A DNA stretch of 55,383 bases from positions 1 to 55,383 of the forward strand of contig JAAUTN010000008.1 in NCBI GenBank assembly GCA_012031415.1. The letters run 5' to 3'. The first letter of the stretch is position 1; each line of letters starts with the position of its first letter. Origin of the DNA: Leptolyngbyaceae cyanobacterium SM1_4_3. GTDB taxonomy: Bacteria > Cyanobacteriota > Cyanobacteriia > Elainellales > Elainellaceae. The translations under genes and the position numbers were made by a program. The notes beneath the pieces were generated by a model. The model was given only the letters and a program-made list of their open reading frames with translations. It made no database searches and had not been told where the DNA came from. This document shows, one piece after another, positions 1 to 10,314 of the stretch.

Positions 1-312
1 GAAGGGGTTAGGGGCTGGGGGCTGGAGGGCTTGTATGGATGCAACTGGAGCTAATGCCGAATTCTTGGCGTTCATCAAGCCTATCCTTTCGGGGATGAAA
101 TGGCTGAAGCAGACCCTCGATCTCCACAATCAGACGATGTGCAACTAAAATTCCAGAAGGCTTGACTTCGTGTGGAGCAAGCAAGATACCTGCTTGACAT
201 GGACGGGCAAGATGCCCATCCCACAAAAAACTTTCCAAAAAATCCTTATCCCTCATCCCTCATCCCTCATCCCTCATCCCTTCCCAACCCTAGCCCCCCT
301 CCCCCTCCCTCT
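1..312. other. Leading non-coding stretch with a hairpin and heptamer tract
   Basis: No gene is supported before the ATG at 313. The stretch holds an imperfect hairpin at about 201-221 (arms GGACGGGCA and TGCCCATCC) and, at about 250-285, four head-to-tail copies of the 7-bp unit TCATCCC. The first bases are G-rich with GGGGCT repeats. An 82-codon minus-strand reading frame covers the region, but it looks like no family I know and runs through the repeat, so I do not call it. Confidence 0.5.
250..285. repeat. Heptanucleotide tandem repeat (TCATCCC)n
   Basis: About four perfect copies of a 7-bp unit lie just upstream of the FAD oxidoreductase start. Short tandemly repeated heptamers of this type are well known in filamentous cyanobacteria. 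The reverse-complement heptamer (GGGATGA) recurs at about 33885-33925, so the same family appears at two places in the window. Confidence 0.8.
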
Positions 313-2121
313 ATGCAAACCCTTACCACAGATATTCTCGTAGTCGGCGGCGGCACGGGTGGAACAGCGGCGGCAATTCAGGCGGCGAGGCGAGGGGCGC
401 GGACGATTCTCGTGAGTGAGTTTCCGTGGCTGGGCGGAATGCTAACTTCAGCGGGCGTTTCGGCTCCAGACGGAAATGAGTTGGCGGCATTCCAAACTGG
501 AATTTGGGGTGCTTTTTTGCAGGAATTGCAGCGGCGGCGACCGGAAGGGTTAGGTCATGCCTGGGTCAGCTTTTTTACCTATGATCCCCGTGTGGGGGCA
601 GAGATTTTTGCCGACTGGGTGCGGGAATTGCCTAACCTGCACTGGATTAGTGGGCGATCGCCCCTAGAAGTCTTCAAACAGGGCGATCGCGTCACAGGCG
701 TTCGATTTGCTGACTTGACCATTCAGGCACACATTACCCTGGATGCAACTGAATTGGGCGACCTGTTGCCCCTGGCAGAAGTGCCCTATCGCTGGGGGTG
801 GGAATATCGGTCAGAGTGGGGAGAACCCAGTGCGCCCGTTGCTCCCAATGACCTGACCCAGCGCTATCCGATTCAGGCTCCGACCTGGGTGGTGATCATG
901 CAGGATTTTGGCGAAGGCGCAGACGTGCCGCTGATCCCGGCTCCTCCCATTCGTCAGGCGGAGCAATTTGAGGATGCCTGGACAAATTATGGGGCAGACA
1001 AATTTTTGAACTACGGGCGCTTGCCGGGAAACCGTTTCATGATCAACTGGCCGCAAAACGGCAATGATTATGCAGAAGGTGTGGGACGCTTAGGGCAATC
1101 TGCCCTGAGCAAACAAGCGTTTCTGTGGGAAGCCCGCTGGCACACGCAGCGGTTTGCCCGATTCATTCAAGCGAAGTTAGGCAGGCGTTATGGCTTGGCT
1201 GAAGATATTTTTCCAAAGGATGGCAAAGAGCTAGCGGGTGGTGCATACGCGCTACATCCTTACTATCGAGAAAGTCGGCGGCTCCAGGGGTTAGTCACCG
1301 TTATTGAGCAAGACATCTTACCGCTAACCGAGGGACAGGTTGCGCCATTGCCGATTAACGACCGGGGGGAAGTGGAGGCGATCGCCCTCGGCAACTACGC
1401 CAACGACCACCACTATCCTGGCTGTGAATTTCCGCTGAAGCCTAAATCAATTCGCTGGGGTGGACGTTGGACGGGTACGCCTTTCACCCTTCCCTATCGC
1501 TGTCTAATTCCCGCAACGATGGACGGACTGATGGTTTGCGAAAAAAACATTTCTGTATCTCACATTGCCAATGGAGCCACTCGACTTCAGCCCGTCGTCT
1601 TGGGGATCGGGCAAGCCGCAGGCATGGCAGCCGCGCTTTGCGTTGAGCAAAACTGTCAGCCTAGAGATTTACCCGTCAAGCCTTTGCAGGAAGCGCTGCT
1701 GAATGAGCCAACCGCTCCTGCTGCGGTGATCCCGCTGTTTAATTTGCTGCCCAGCCATCCGGAGTGGCTTACCTGGCAACGGCATTATCTGAAGCATCCA
1801 GAAGCTTATCCGGCTGACGGTAACTGTCCTATGGCTGATGCTCAGTACCATGCAATAAAGCAATCTCGTTTGAGTAGAACTGCTCAGAGTTTTTCAGGAT
1901 TGTTTCAGCGTCAGGATGAGCAGAACTATACGTTTACGGCGATCGCCCCTCTTTCCTTTGCAAATCAGACCTTCTCGCTCGTTACCCTGGAGCCAAAAAC
2001 AAACCAGCAGCTAGCGGCTTATGAGACTGGGCAGTTCATTAAAATCAGGGGAAATGTGAATTTAGCAGGCAGTTGGCTCTTGGTGGAAACAAGTGAGGCG
2101 ATCGCCAAAGCAAGCCTCTAG
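313..2121 (+). CDS. FAD-dependent oxidoreductase
   Basis: The product is about 602 residues. A Rossmann dinucleotide-binding motif GGGTGGTAAA sits near residue 14, followed by the basic/acidic pattern expected of an FAD-binding protein of the PF12831 type. A later GIGQAAGMAAAL segment near residue 440 is the second FAD contact typical of the family. The substrate cannot be read from sequence. The frame is open back to 172, but that extension would translate the TCATCCC heptamer tract, so I place the start at the ATG at 313, directly before MQTLTTDILVVGGG. The gene stands alone, followed 80 bp later by patX on the same strand. Confidence 0.85.
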   Translation: MQTLTTDILVVGGGTGGTAAAIQAARRGARTILVSEFPWLGGMLTSAGVSAPDGNELAAFQTGIWGAFLQELQRRRPEGLGHAWVSFFTYDPRVGAEIFADWVRELPNLHWISGRSPLEVFKQGDRVTGVRFADLTIQAHITLDATELGDLLPLAEVPYRWGWEYRSEWGEPSAPVAPNDLTQRYPIQAPTWVVIMQDFGEGADVPLIPAPPIRQAEQFEDAWTNYGADKFLNYGRLPGNRFMINWPQNGNDYAEGVGRLGQSALSKQAFLWEARWHTQRFARFIQAKLGRRYGLAEDIFPKDGKELAGGAYALHPYYRESRRLQGLVTVIEQDILPLTEGQVAPLPINDRGEVEAIALGNYANDHHYPGCEFPLKPKSIRWGGRWTGTPFTLPYRCLIPATMDGLMVCEKNISVSHIANGATRLQPVVLGIGQAAGMAAALCVEQNCQPRDLPVKPLQEALLNEPTAPAAVIPLFNLLPSHPEWLTWQRHYLKHPEAYPADGNCPMADAQYHAIKQSRLSRTAQSFSGLFQRQDEQNYTFTAIAPLSFANQTFSLVTLEPKTNQQLAAYETGQFIKIRGNVNLAGSWLLVETSEAIAKASL

Positions 2122-2201
2122 AGACATCCTCAGCGACTTTTCCTGATTCACCCTGGAAACTTCCGTATCAAGAACTAGAAACTCTGAGACGGAAACCTCC
2201 C

Positions 2202-2405
2202 ATGTCCATCCTTGCCTCTGTTATTTCAGCAAGTCTTTTGCTAGCTGTAGTAGCCTTTAGCTCCAAAGAAGATAGCTGTGACTCCTCCTATATTAAGCCA
2301 TCCCTGGCTTCTGTGGAAAACCAATCTGCTACATCCGAGCGTCTCCACATCCAATTTTTCCACCGAGGCAGCGGACGGAGAGACACGGCTCAGTGCGCTG
2401 CATAG
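2202..2405 (+). CDS. patX: PatX-like HRGSGR peptide precursor, HetR inhibitor candidate
   Basis: The 67-residue product begins with a short hydrophobic segment (residues 7-19, ISASLLLAVVAF) like a secretion signal, then a low-complexity linker, then FFHRGSGRRDT with HRGSGR at residues 54-59 (bases 2361-2378). RGSGR is the pentapeptide shared by PatS and PatX that binds HetR and blocks its DNA binding. PatX is known as a small protein with HRGSGR encoded beside hetR in many filamentous cyanobacteria. Here hetR begins 260 bp downstream on the same strand. Motif, size, N-terminal segment and position agree, so the call is strong although the rest of the protein is not conserved. The mature peptide and its processing are inferred. 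Confidence 0.85.
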   Translation: MSILASVISASLLLAVVAFSSKEDSCDSSYIKPSLASVENQSATSERLHIQFFHRGSGRRDTAQCAA

Positions 2406-3565
<1,160 letters not shown>

Positions 3566-3615
3566 CTTGCTAGACCGCGATCCTTGAAACGGTTTTCACT
3601 TGCTTAAAACAAAAA

Positions 3616-3660
3616 CTACCGTAGAGGCAAATGGGTATTTGCTCCTACGGTAGCTCTTTA
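3616..3660 (+). terminator. Rho-independent terminator after hetR
   Basis: A long stem runs from CTACCGTAG at 3616 to its complement CTACGGTAG ending at 3653. It continues inward through GCAAAT/ATTTGC with a two-base mismatch, closes on GGGT, and is followed by a T-rich run. Confidence 0.8.
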
Positions 3661-3729
3661 GTTTAAAAAAAGGTGCAGTTTCCCAAAAATGCTGCAACCT
3701 AGTTCTGGATATTCAGCCTTTGAGCAGTT

Positions 3730-4101
3730 CTAACGCAGCGTCGGGACATCAAGATAGCCAACGTTAAGGCGATCGCTCAAATCTACCGTCCAAACTACGT
3801 CCGCAAGCTCACTCTGGGATTCTAAAAACTGATCGCGCAGGTAAGCGTGTTGAGCCATCTCGGACATATAGCCCACATAATGGCCCATGAGAAAGTAGAC
3901 AGCCATCATCGCGGCGGCGGCAGCAGAAACCAGGAAGCCCGCAAGCATTAGAGAAAATTCACGGCTTTCGACTGCCTCTTGCATCAGGTGCAAGGCCCAG
4001 GCAACTAGACCAATGACGATGACTAGAATGAAAAACATTTTAAAAAGCAAGAAACGTAATGAATTGTAATACTTTACGTATTGTAACAGCTTCTCAGGCA
4101 A
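3730..4101 (-). CDS. Small two-helix membrane protein, function unknown
   Basis: The product is 123 residues with two predicted membrane segments (about residues 22-41, FFILVIVIGLVAWAL, and 51-72, LMLAGFLVSAAAAAMMAVYFL) and a charged C-terminal tail of about 45 residues. I do not recognise a family. It reads towards hetR, tail to tail, and lies downstream of hisF on the same strand with a 57-bp gap, so it may be cotranscribed with hisF. An internal ATG at residue 22 would remove the basic N-terminal part. Confidence 0.6.
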   Translation of the reverse strand: MPEKLLQYVKYYNSLRFLLFKMFFILVIVIGLVAWALHLMQEAVESREFSLMLAGFLVSAAAAAMMAVYFLMGHYVGYMSEMAQHAYLRDQFLESQSELADVVWTVDLSDRLNVGYLDVPTLR

Positions 4102-4158
4102 GTGTCCTGCTTTTGTTGAGCCGACTCCATCTCAAAGACTGATTTTGTAAGCAAGGAT

Positions 4159-4929
4159 TTACGTTAAACGGACTGGAACTTGATGGGCTTGCAGGTGATG
4201 CTTGATTTCAGCAATGGTTAGCTGTCCGTAGTGCAGCAGTGAGGCGAGTAGAGCAGCTTCAGCCTGGCCTGCGGTCAGGGCGGCGTAGATGTGGTCACAG
4301 TTGCCTGCTCCCCCTGAAGCAATAACAGGAATTTGTACCTGAGCGGCGATCGCCTTCGTCAACTCTAGGTCATAGCCTGCCTGGGTTCCGTCTGCGTCCA
4401 TACTTGTAACCAGGAGTTCTCCAGCACCCCGCTGCTCGACTTCGGTTGCCCAGGCGATCGCATCCCACCCTGTGTTTTCTCGACCGCCCCGGACAAATAC
4501 ATCCCAACCTGGGTTAGCAGGATCAGTGCGACGACGGGCATCAATGGCCACCACAATACACTGGTCGCCGAAGCGATCGCTAGCTCGGTCAATCAACTCT
4601 GGATCACGCACTGCCGCCGAATTGATGCTAACTTTATCGGCTCCGGCTCTTAACAATTTTTTAATCGTTTCTAAGGATTGAATGCCGCCGCCGACTGTCA
4701 GCGGAATGAAGACCTGCTCCGCCGTTCGGTAAACCACATCAAAAATAATGTCTCGATCTTCGTGGGTGGCAGTGATGTCGAGAAACACTAGCTCATCGGC
4801 ACCAGCCTGGTTATAGGCCTGCGCTAGTTCTACCGGATCGCCCGCATCGCGCAAATCGACAAAGTTAACCCCTTTAACAACCCGTCCGGCTTTGACATCT
4901 AAGCAGGGCAAAATTCGCTTTGCTAACAT
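4159..4929 (-). CDS. hisF: Imidazole glycerol phosphate synthase cyclase subunit HisF
   Basis: HisF is the TIM-barrel cyclase that, with the glutaminase HisH, makes imidazole glycerol phosphate and AICAR in histidine synthesis. The 256-residue product matches the family length when started at the ATG at 4929 ([12 protein letters not shown]). Both catalytic aspartates are present, Asp11 in [12 protein letters not shown] and Asp130 in VVAIDARRR, along with the phosphate-binding LTVGGGI and ASGGAGN loops. An upstream start at 4953 would add eight residues not seen in the family. No hisH is nearby, which is usual in cyanobacteria. Confidence 0.96.
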   Translation of the reverse strand: MLAKRILPCLDVKAGRVVKGVNFVDLRDAGDPVELAQAYNQAGADELVFLDITATHEDRDIIFDVVYRTAEQVFIPLTVGGGIQSLETIKKLLRAGADKVSINSAAVRDPELIDRASDRFGDQCIVVAIDARRRTDPANPGWDVFVRGGRENTGWDAIAWATEVEQRGAGELLVTSMDADGTQAGYDLELTKAIAAQVQIPVIASGGAGNCDHIYAALTAGQAEAALLASLLHYGQLTIAEIKHHLQAHQVPVRLT

Positions 4930-4976
4930 TTTTGTCCTCAAGCAATAAACCAATCATTATCTTCTCAAATCAAAGG

Positions 4977-6064
4977 TTAACTAAATCGCTGAAGCACCTC
5001 GGCGGTTTGTTGCCCAGTTTTTTTCCAGCTAAATTGGCTGGCTCTAGCCAACCCTGCTGAACGAAGCTGCGATCGCACCCTTTCATCTGAAGCAACCGTC
5101 TGCATTGCATCTGTAATTTCTGCCACGTTGTAAGGATCAACCAAAATTGCTGCATCCCCAGCCACTTCTGGCAACGAAGAAAGATTGGAGGTAATTACAG
5201 GTGTGCCGCAGGCCATTGCCTCTAGCACGGGTAGCCCAAACCCCTCCCACAAACTAGGAAAAACCAGGGCGATCGCTGGTTGACCACTGTTGGCAATTCT
5301 GCGTAGGTCACATAGTTCAAAAACTTGACCTGAGCAGAAAGCTCTAACTGCTCGATTTGGGCAATCAGTTGAGGCGTGTAGCGCTTGTCGGTCGGGCCTG
5401 CTAGCCACAGTTCGTAGTCTTCATGTCGGGGTAAAGCCGCAAAAGCAGCCACGAGTCGCTGAAGATTCTTATAGGAATCGCTGCGCCCCAAGTAGAGAAA
5501 ATAGTTGCAAGTTGGTAAGTCTAAAAACCGAAAATGTTTGGCGTTATGGGCAAGCAAAATTGGTGTGACTTTATTTGCTGGAATTTGAAAAAAATGAGTC
5601 AAATCTTTAGCCGTTGCGACAGAATCACACATTAAGTGCTGTGCCTGTTGAAGAACCTGGGGGACGTAGTAACGGTAGTACGGAGTCAGAGGAGAAAATC
5701 GTTTGGGAAAACGAATCGGGATCAGATCGTGGACTGTGACGACAAAGCGACAGTTAGTAAATAAAGGGGCTTCTGGAATGGGGGAAAAGATAAGGGGCGA
5801 TCGCCACCGATAAATTTTCGGCAACTGCTGCTGAGTCCAAACTAGACGTTTTAGATGCCCCCAGAATCCCTGCTCTGCGGTTTGCCCCGCTGGAATCGGA
5901 TAGCAGTCTTGATCTTCAATTTTTTGAGCAGTAAGCAATAAAGGATTAAGTGATCTTAACTGAGGTAAGAGATTTAAAGCATACGTACTCGTACCCGTAG
6001 GGCGCGATAGCAGAAAAGCAAGATTGACTAATAGCTGATGCGACATTTTTAAGGAATAAGTCAA
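4977..6064 (-). pseudogene. Group 4 glycosyltransferase, broken by one frameshift
   Basis: Two overlapping frames make one GT4 glycosyltransferase. The N-terminal frame (6064-5222) has SRPTGTSTYALNLL and a donor-binding region (NYFLYLGRSDSYKNLQRLVAAF). The C-terminal part (read to 4977) has the family motif [19 protein letters not shown]. The frame is lost at about 5276/5277, just beside a GCGATCGC site at 5269-5276. Adding one C after that octamer on the plus strand restores [20 protein letters not shown]. The intact protein would be about 355 residues with start at 6064 or 6046. It is probably an envelope or exopolysaccharide sugar transferase. Whether it is dead or the base is a sequencing loss cannot be told here. 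Confidence 0.8.
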
Positions 6065-6105
6065 AGAATTCTTACAAACTAAGGCAAAGCAATTCCAAAA
6101 ATTTC

Positions 6106-6824
6106 TTAATCCATAAACCAGAATAAAATTAGCTTAATCTCACACTTTAGGGAAACCCATAGGTTGATCCAGAAGGCATTTTGCACCTGGTTTAAGCAAT
6201 TTGCTTTTCTTTCTTCCGCATAAAACAGGTGAATATTGTCCGGCTTGCCGCTCATGCCGTGAGGGTCATAATCGACCAATATTTCATTTAACATTAAAAA
6301 GTCATATTGACGAAATGCCCTTAGCCAAAAATCATAGTCCATCCTCAACTGATAGTTCGGGTTGAATAGCCCAATCTGATCAAATACGCTGCGATGTACG
6401 AAGGATGCTTGGTGAGAAACCATTGATTTAAGGTTGAGGCGGTTCCAGTTGTATAAAAGTTTTTTAGGTATCATTTTTTGCCAAACTGAGCAAAGCCAGT
6501 CAGGATTAGACCTCGATCAAAACATTGGCTCACTCGTTCAACGGTATCTCTTTGCCAAAACACATCGCCTGCATTCAGAAAGTTGATCCACTCGCCTTTG
6601 GATAGGCAAATTCCTTTGTTAAAGGCTTCGCTGATACCCGAATCAGGTTCGCTCATCCAGTGGTGAATTTTTCCATCATATTGACGAATGACATCAATTG
6701 TCCTGTCTGTTGAAGCACCGTCTATAATAATATATTCAATATTTGAATAGGTTTGAGATAAAACGCTTTGAATCGTTTCTTCTAATAAGTTCTCGCTATT
6801 TTTAACAACGGTGATGATGCTCAC
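6106..6824 (-). pseudogene. Family 2 glycosyltransferase, split into two frames
   Basis: The N-terminal half (6824-6471, 117 residues) starts with SIITVVKNSENLLEETIQSV and carries IIIDGASTDRT (residues 33-42) and a FLNAGDVF segment, the GT-A fold nucleotide-sugar and metal site. The C-terminal half (6474-6106, 122 residues) has SHQASFVHRSVFDQIGLF and RMDYDFWLRAF, the usual second half of this GT2 group. The halves meet at ATGA preceded by six A on the coding strand. One extra A would join GFAQFGKK to MIPKKLLYNW in a single frame. The start is GTG at 6824, although the frame stays open upstream without a clear ATG. It lies 42 bp before the GT4 gene on the same strand. Confidence 0.75.
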
Positions 6825-6946
6825 TAACGGTTGAATTCGCTTAGTTTGAGTTTGCTCTGAGAAAGAAACGATGGCAATATCCTCACAGCCTAGTGGTTAA
6901 TATTGTTATCGTACTGCTCAACGTATAGCCCTTGAGATAGTTACAA

Positions 6947-9193
6947 ATGCCTTCCTCCAATCAAACCTCGTCTGGATTTGACCAACTGCATGAGCGGGTG
7001 CAGCGCTGGATTTGGCAGCAGCAGTGGATGGAGTTGCGCGATATTCAAGAACAGGCGATCGCCCCCATTCTTTCAGCCCAACGCGATGTGATTATCTCTG
7101 CTGCGACCGCAGGCGGCAAGACAGAAGCGGCGTTTTTACCTATCTTTTCCAAGTTAATGGATGAGACTGGTAGTGGAATCCGGGTGCTTTACATCAGTCC
7201 GCTGAAGGCGTTAATTAATGACCAATATCGTCGCCTTTCCCAAATGGGAGAACTGTTAGAAATTCCGATTCACCCCTGGCATGGAGATATTGATGCGGGG
7301 CGAAAGCAACGGGCGCTGAGGCATCCGTCTGGCGTGGTGCTGATTACACCGGAATCTTTAGAGGCGCTGTTTGTGCGACGCGGGTATGAACTGGCGGGCA
7401 TTTTTCAGGCGTTGCGCTATCTCGTGATTGATGAATTGCATTCCTTTATTGGCGTAGAGCGAGGCAAACAACTGCAAAGCCTGATGCATCGAGTTGAGCA
7501 GGTGGCAGGACATTGCGTTCCCCGAATTGGCTTGAGTGCAACGCTGGGCGATATGGGGCTGGCGGCAGAGTTTATCCGTCCGGGTAAAGGTGAGAAGGTT
7601 TGGTTGGTGCAACCGGAGGATGACGACGGGCAAGAACTCAAAATTCAGGTGCGCGGCTACCGCATACTCGCACCTGACCTGTTTGAGGATGAGGATGAGA
7701 AATCTGAAGCTGATATAGACGAGGCTGACGCAAACGAAATCAAAACCGCTGATTCCAAAGACAAATCAGATATTGCCGCCCATTTGTTTAAGGTGCTGCG
7801 TGGGACAAACAATCTCATTTTCATTAATCGACGGGCAGACGTAGAAGCATACGCCGATCGCCTGCGTCGATTATGTGAACAGCAGCGGCTGCCGAATGAG
7901 TTTTTGCCCCATCACGGCAGTCTTTCTAAGGATTTGAGGGAAGAAGCAGAGCAGGCGCTGAAGGGCGATCGCCCCGCTACAGTTGTCTGCACCACCACGC
8001 TAGAAATGGGGATTGACATCGGTTCTATGACCTCGATTGCTCAGGTGGGTGCGCCTTTCTCTGTCACCAGTACTCGTCAGCGATTGGGGCGGTCGGGGCG
8101 GCGAGAAGGGGATGCGGCAATCATGCGCTTCTACATTTCAGAACCGGAAGTCACTCCTTACACTTCTCCCCAAGATTCACTGCATCCCGAACTGATGCAG
8201 GCGATCGCCATTGTCAATCTGCTGCTAAAGCGCTGGTGTGAGCCGCCCGTTGTCAACAAGCTGCATCTCTCAACGCTGATTCAACAGGTTTTATCTTTGA
8301 TTGCTGAGAGGGGAGGCATAAGGGCGAAACAGTCCTGGGAGATGCTTTGTCAAAAGGGAGCTTTTACTGCCGTTGATCAGGCTTTATTCATTCAGCTATT
8401 GCGCTGTTTAGGGGGGCAAGACCTGATTCAGCAAACTCAGGAAGGGCTACTTTTGCTGGGCTTGAAAGGAGAAAGATTAGTCAATCACTACAGTTTTTTC
8501 ACCGCTTTCCAAACGCCTGAAGAATACCGCATCGTAACTCACGGCAAAACGCTGGGCACCTTACCTGTTGAATATCCATTAACCGAAGGACTCTACCTGA
8601 TCTTTGCTGGATACCGATGGCGCGTTCTGGCGGTCGATCAGGAACGCCGCGTCGTCGATGTGGAACGAGCCGCTACTGGACGGGTTCCCAGCTTTAGCGG
8701 CAATCGCGGCTGGATTCACGATCGCATTCGAGAGGAAATGTACAGACTATACCTTTCTAAGGAAATTCCTATCTTTTTGGATGCGATCGCCTGCGACCTG
8801 CTGAACGAAGCCAGAACTAACTTTAGCCGCTATGGTCTGGCAGATTCGCCGCTGCTATCTAACGGTCAGCAAACGCTATTGTTTTGCTGGAAGGGCGACC
8901 TGGTAATCAATACCGTTCTGGTGCAGCTACAGGCGCGCGGGCTATCGGTGGGCAGAGATGCGATCGCCCTCATCATTGAAGATGCAGCGCCTGCGAAAGT
9001 GTTGAGAGAATTGAGGGCGATCGCTGCTAAGCCGCCTGTGAATCCTGTGACTCTCGCCGCAACCCTCCAAAACAAGATGATCGAAAAATACGATCAGTTT
9101 TTGAGTGAAGAACTGCTCTGCCAAAACTACGCCTCCAGCTATCTGGATACCCCAGGAGCATGGAACATGATCTCGGAGATAGTTTCAGGCTAA
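6947..9193 (+). CDS. Lhr-like DEAD/DEAH-box helicase
   Basis: The product is a 748-residue superfamily 2 helicase. Walker A is ATAGGKT (53-59), the Walker B box is DELH (162-165), motif III is SAT (197-199) and motif VI is RQRLGRSGRREG near residue 380. The pattern and the long C-terminal part fit the Lhr-like group. An acidic insert around residues 245-268 (DEDEKSEADIDEADANE) separates the two RecA-like domains. The substrate (DNA or RNA) is not readable. It is divergent from the broken glycosyltransferase genes, with about 120 bp between starts. Confidence 0.85.
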   Translation: MPSSNQTSSGFDQLHERVQRWIWQQQWMELRDIQEQAIAPILSAQRDVIISAATAGGKTEAAFLPIFSKLMDETGSGIRVLYISPLKALINDQYRRLSQMGELLEIPIHPWHGDIDAGRKQRALRHPSGVVLITPESLEALFVRRGYELAGIFQALRYLVIDELHSFIGVERGKQLQSLMHRVEQVAGHCVPRIGLSATLGDMGLAAEFIRPGKGEKVWLVQPEDDDGQELKIQVRGYRILAPDLFEDEDEKSEADIDEADANEIKTADSKDKSDIAAHLFKVLRGTNNLIFINRRADVEAYADRLRRLCEQQRLPNEFLPHHGSLSKDLREEAEQALKGDRPATVVCTTTLEMGIDIGSMTSIAQVGAPFSVTSTRQRLGRSGRREGDAAIMRFYISEPEVTPYTSPQDSLHPELMQAIAIVNLLLKRWCEPPVVNKLHLSTLIQQVLSLIAERGGIRAKQSWEMLCQKGAFTAVDQALFIQLLRCLGGQDLIQQTQEGLLLLGLKGERLVNHYSFFTAFQTPEEYRIVTHGKTLGTLPVEYPLTEGLYLIFAGYRWRVLAVDQERRVVDVERAATGRVPSFSGNRGWIHDRIREEMYRLYLSKEIPIFLDAIACDLLNEARTNFSRYGLADSPLLSNGQQTLLFCWKGDLVINTVLVQLQARGLSVGRDAIALIIEDAAPAKVLRELRAIAAKPPVNPVTLAATLQNKMIEKYDQFLSEELLCQNYASSYLDTPGAWNMISEIVSG

Positions 9194-10137
9194 GCCAGTT
9201 TAAGCTCCATTTGAATGTTGCAGCGCTCATAGGGTGAAGGCGGTCTGACTGTTTTTCGGAAGCCCAGTTTTTGGTAAAGATTAATCGCAGGGGTTAAAGC
9301 AGTATTGCTCTCTAGAAAAACTGTTTTTGCGCCTAATTCACGCGCCTTGCTGATCGCAGCTTGCCCTAATAGCCAGCCGATGCCTTTGCCTTTTGCCTTT
9401 TCGGTGACGGCCATCTTTGCTAACTCATAGGTATCATCATCTGTTTTGATTAGGGCACAGGTTCCTACTATTTCACCATTAAGACGTGCCATGTAAATGT
9501 GTCCGCCAGGGTTCAAAATTTTTTCATTAGGAGATTCGAGAGATTGGTGATCGCTCTCTTCTATCTGAAAGTATTTTTCGATCCATTCATAATTCAGGCG
9601 TTTGAAATCATCGTGAAACTCCGATCTGTAGTCGATAATTTCAACCTGCTGAGATTCACGAACTTTGCGTATTGCTTTAACCCGCTCAAAAAAGCTTTTG
9701 TGAGCCAGTAAGAATTCAACTTCTTCGATCGCTTTCCACAAGTCATGCTGCATTTCTGCGATCAGATCTTCAGCGACTTGAGTGACATCCAGCAGTTGCT
9801 TCTCTAGATTAGGAATCAGTTGCTTCCCGGTGTTAGAAAGTTTGACCACGCTCACTCTTCCATCTTCAGCACTTTTGCCAAGCTTGACGAGTCCTTTCTT
9901 GCTCATCTCTTTGACAATTTGGCTGACAGACGGGTGGGAATGCCCAATCTTTTGAGCAATTTCAGTAATCGATGCACTTTCCTGATGGGAAAGCACATAG
10001 AAAACCGGAAACCACTTGGGATCTAGGTTTGTCTCACAGAGCGCATAAATCCTCGCGGCATCTTCGGTGAAAGTTTCACTCAATCGTCGTAGACGGCTAC
10101 CTAACGCTACTTTGCCAACTTGAGAGTAGAAGTCCAT
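9190..10137 (-). CDS. MarR-type regulator fused to a GNAT acetyltransferase
   Basis: The 315-residue protein has two parts. Residues 1-140 form a MarR-type winged helix (SASITEIAQKIGHSHPSVSQIVKEM is the recognition region). Residues about 150-315 form a GNAT domain with the acetyl-CoA loop AKGKGIGWLLG and the C-terminal ALTPAINLYQKLGFRK signature. Such fusions are annotated as bifunctional HTH/GNAT proteins; targets are unknown. I choose ATG at 10137 (MDFYSQVGKVALGSRLRRL), since the upstream nine residues are not typical. Its stop overlaps the helicase stop by 4 bp, tail to tail. Confidence 0.85.
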   Translation of the reverse strand: MDFYSQVGKVALGSRLRRLSETFTEDAARIYALCETNLDPKWFPVFYVLSHQESASITEIAQKIGHSHPSVSQIVKEMSKKGLVKLGKSAEDGRVSVVKLSNTGKQLIPNLEKQLLDVTQVAEDLIAEMQHDLWKAIEEVEFLLAHKSFFERVKAIRKVRESQQVEIIDYRSEFHDDFKRLNYEWIEKYFQIEESDHQSLESPNEKILNPGGHIYMARLNGEIVGTCALIKTDDDTYELAKMAVTEKAKGKGIGWLLGQAAISKARELGAKTVFLESNTALTPAINLYQKLGFRKTVRPPSPYERCNIQMELKLA

Positions 10138-10314
10138 AAATATATAAGCAACTACGTAAGTCATTACATAATACGATGCAGCCGTGAGAACTGGAAGTCT
10201 ATTGACGAAGCAAAAAGCTGCTCAGATTTTAGATACGAAGCCTATTGATCGAACTTGCACTGGTTCAACCAAATCGGCGATATTGTAGCTGTCGTTAAGC
10301 TGAGCGTGCTTTCT

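Noticed and set aside
8-256. 82-codon minus-strand ORF at the window start
   Set aside because: It runs through the heptamer tract and matches no family.
4365-4592. 75-codon minus-strand ORF inside hisF
   Set aside because: Shadow frame of hisF; no independent support.
6471-6480. Programmed -1 frameshifting in the GT2 gene
   Set aside because: The A-run alone is weak evidence, no pseudoknot or stem follows, and neighbouring genes are also broken by single losses, so error or decay is simpler.
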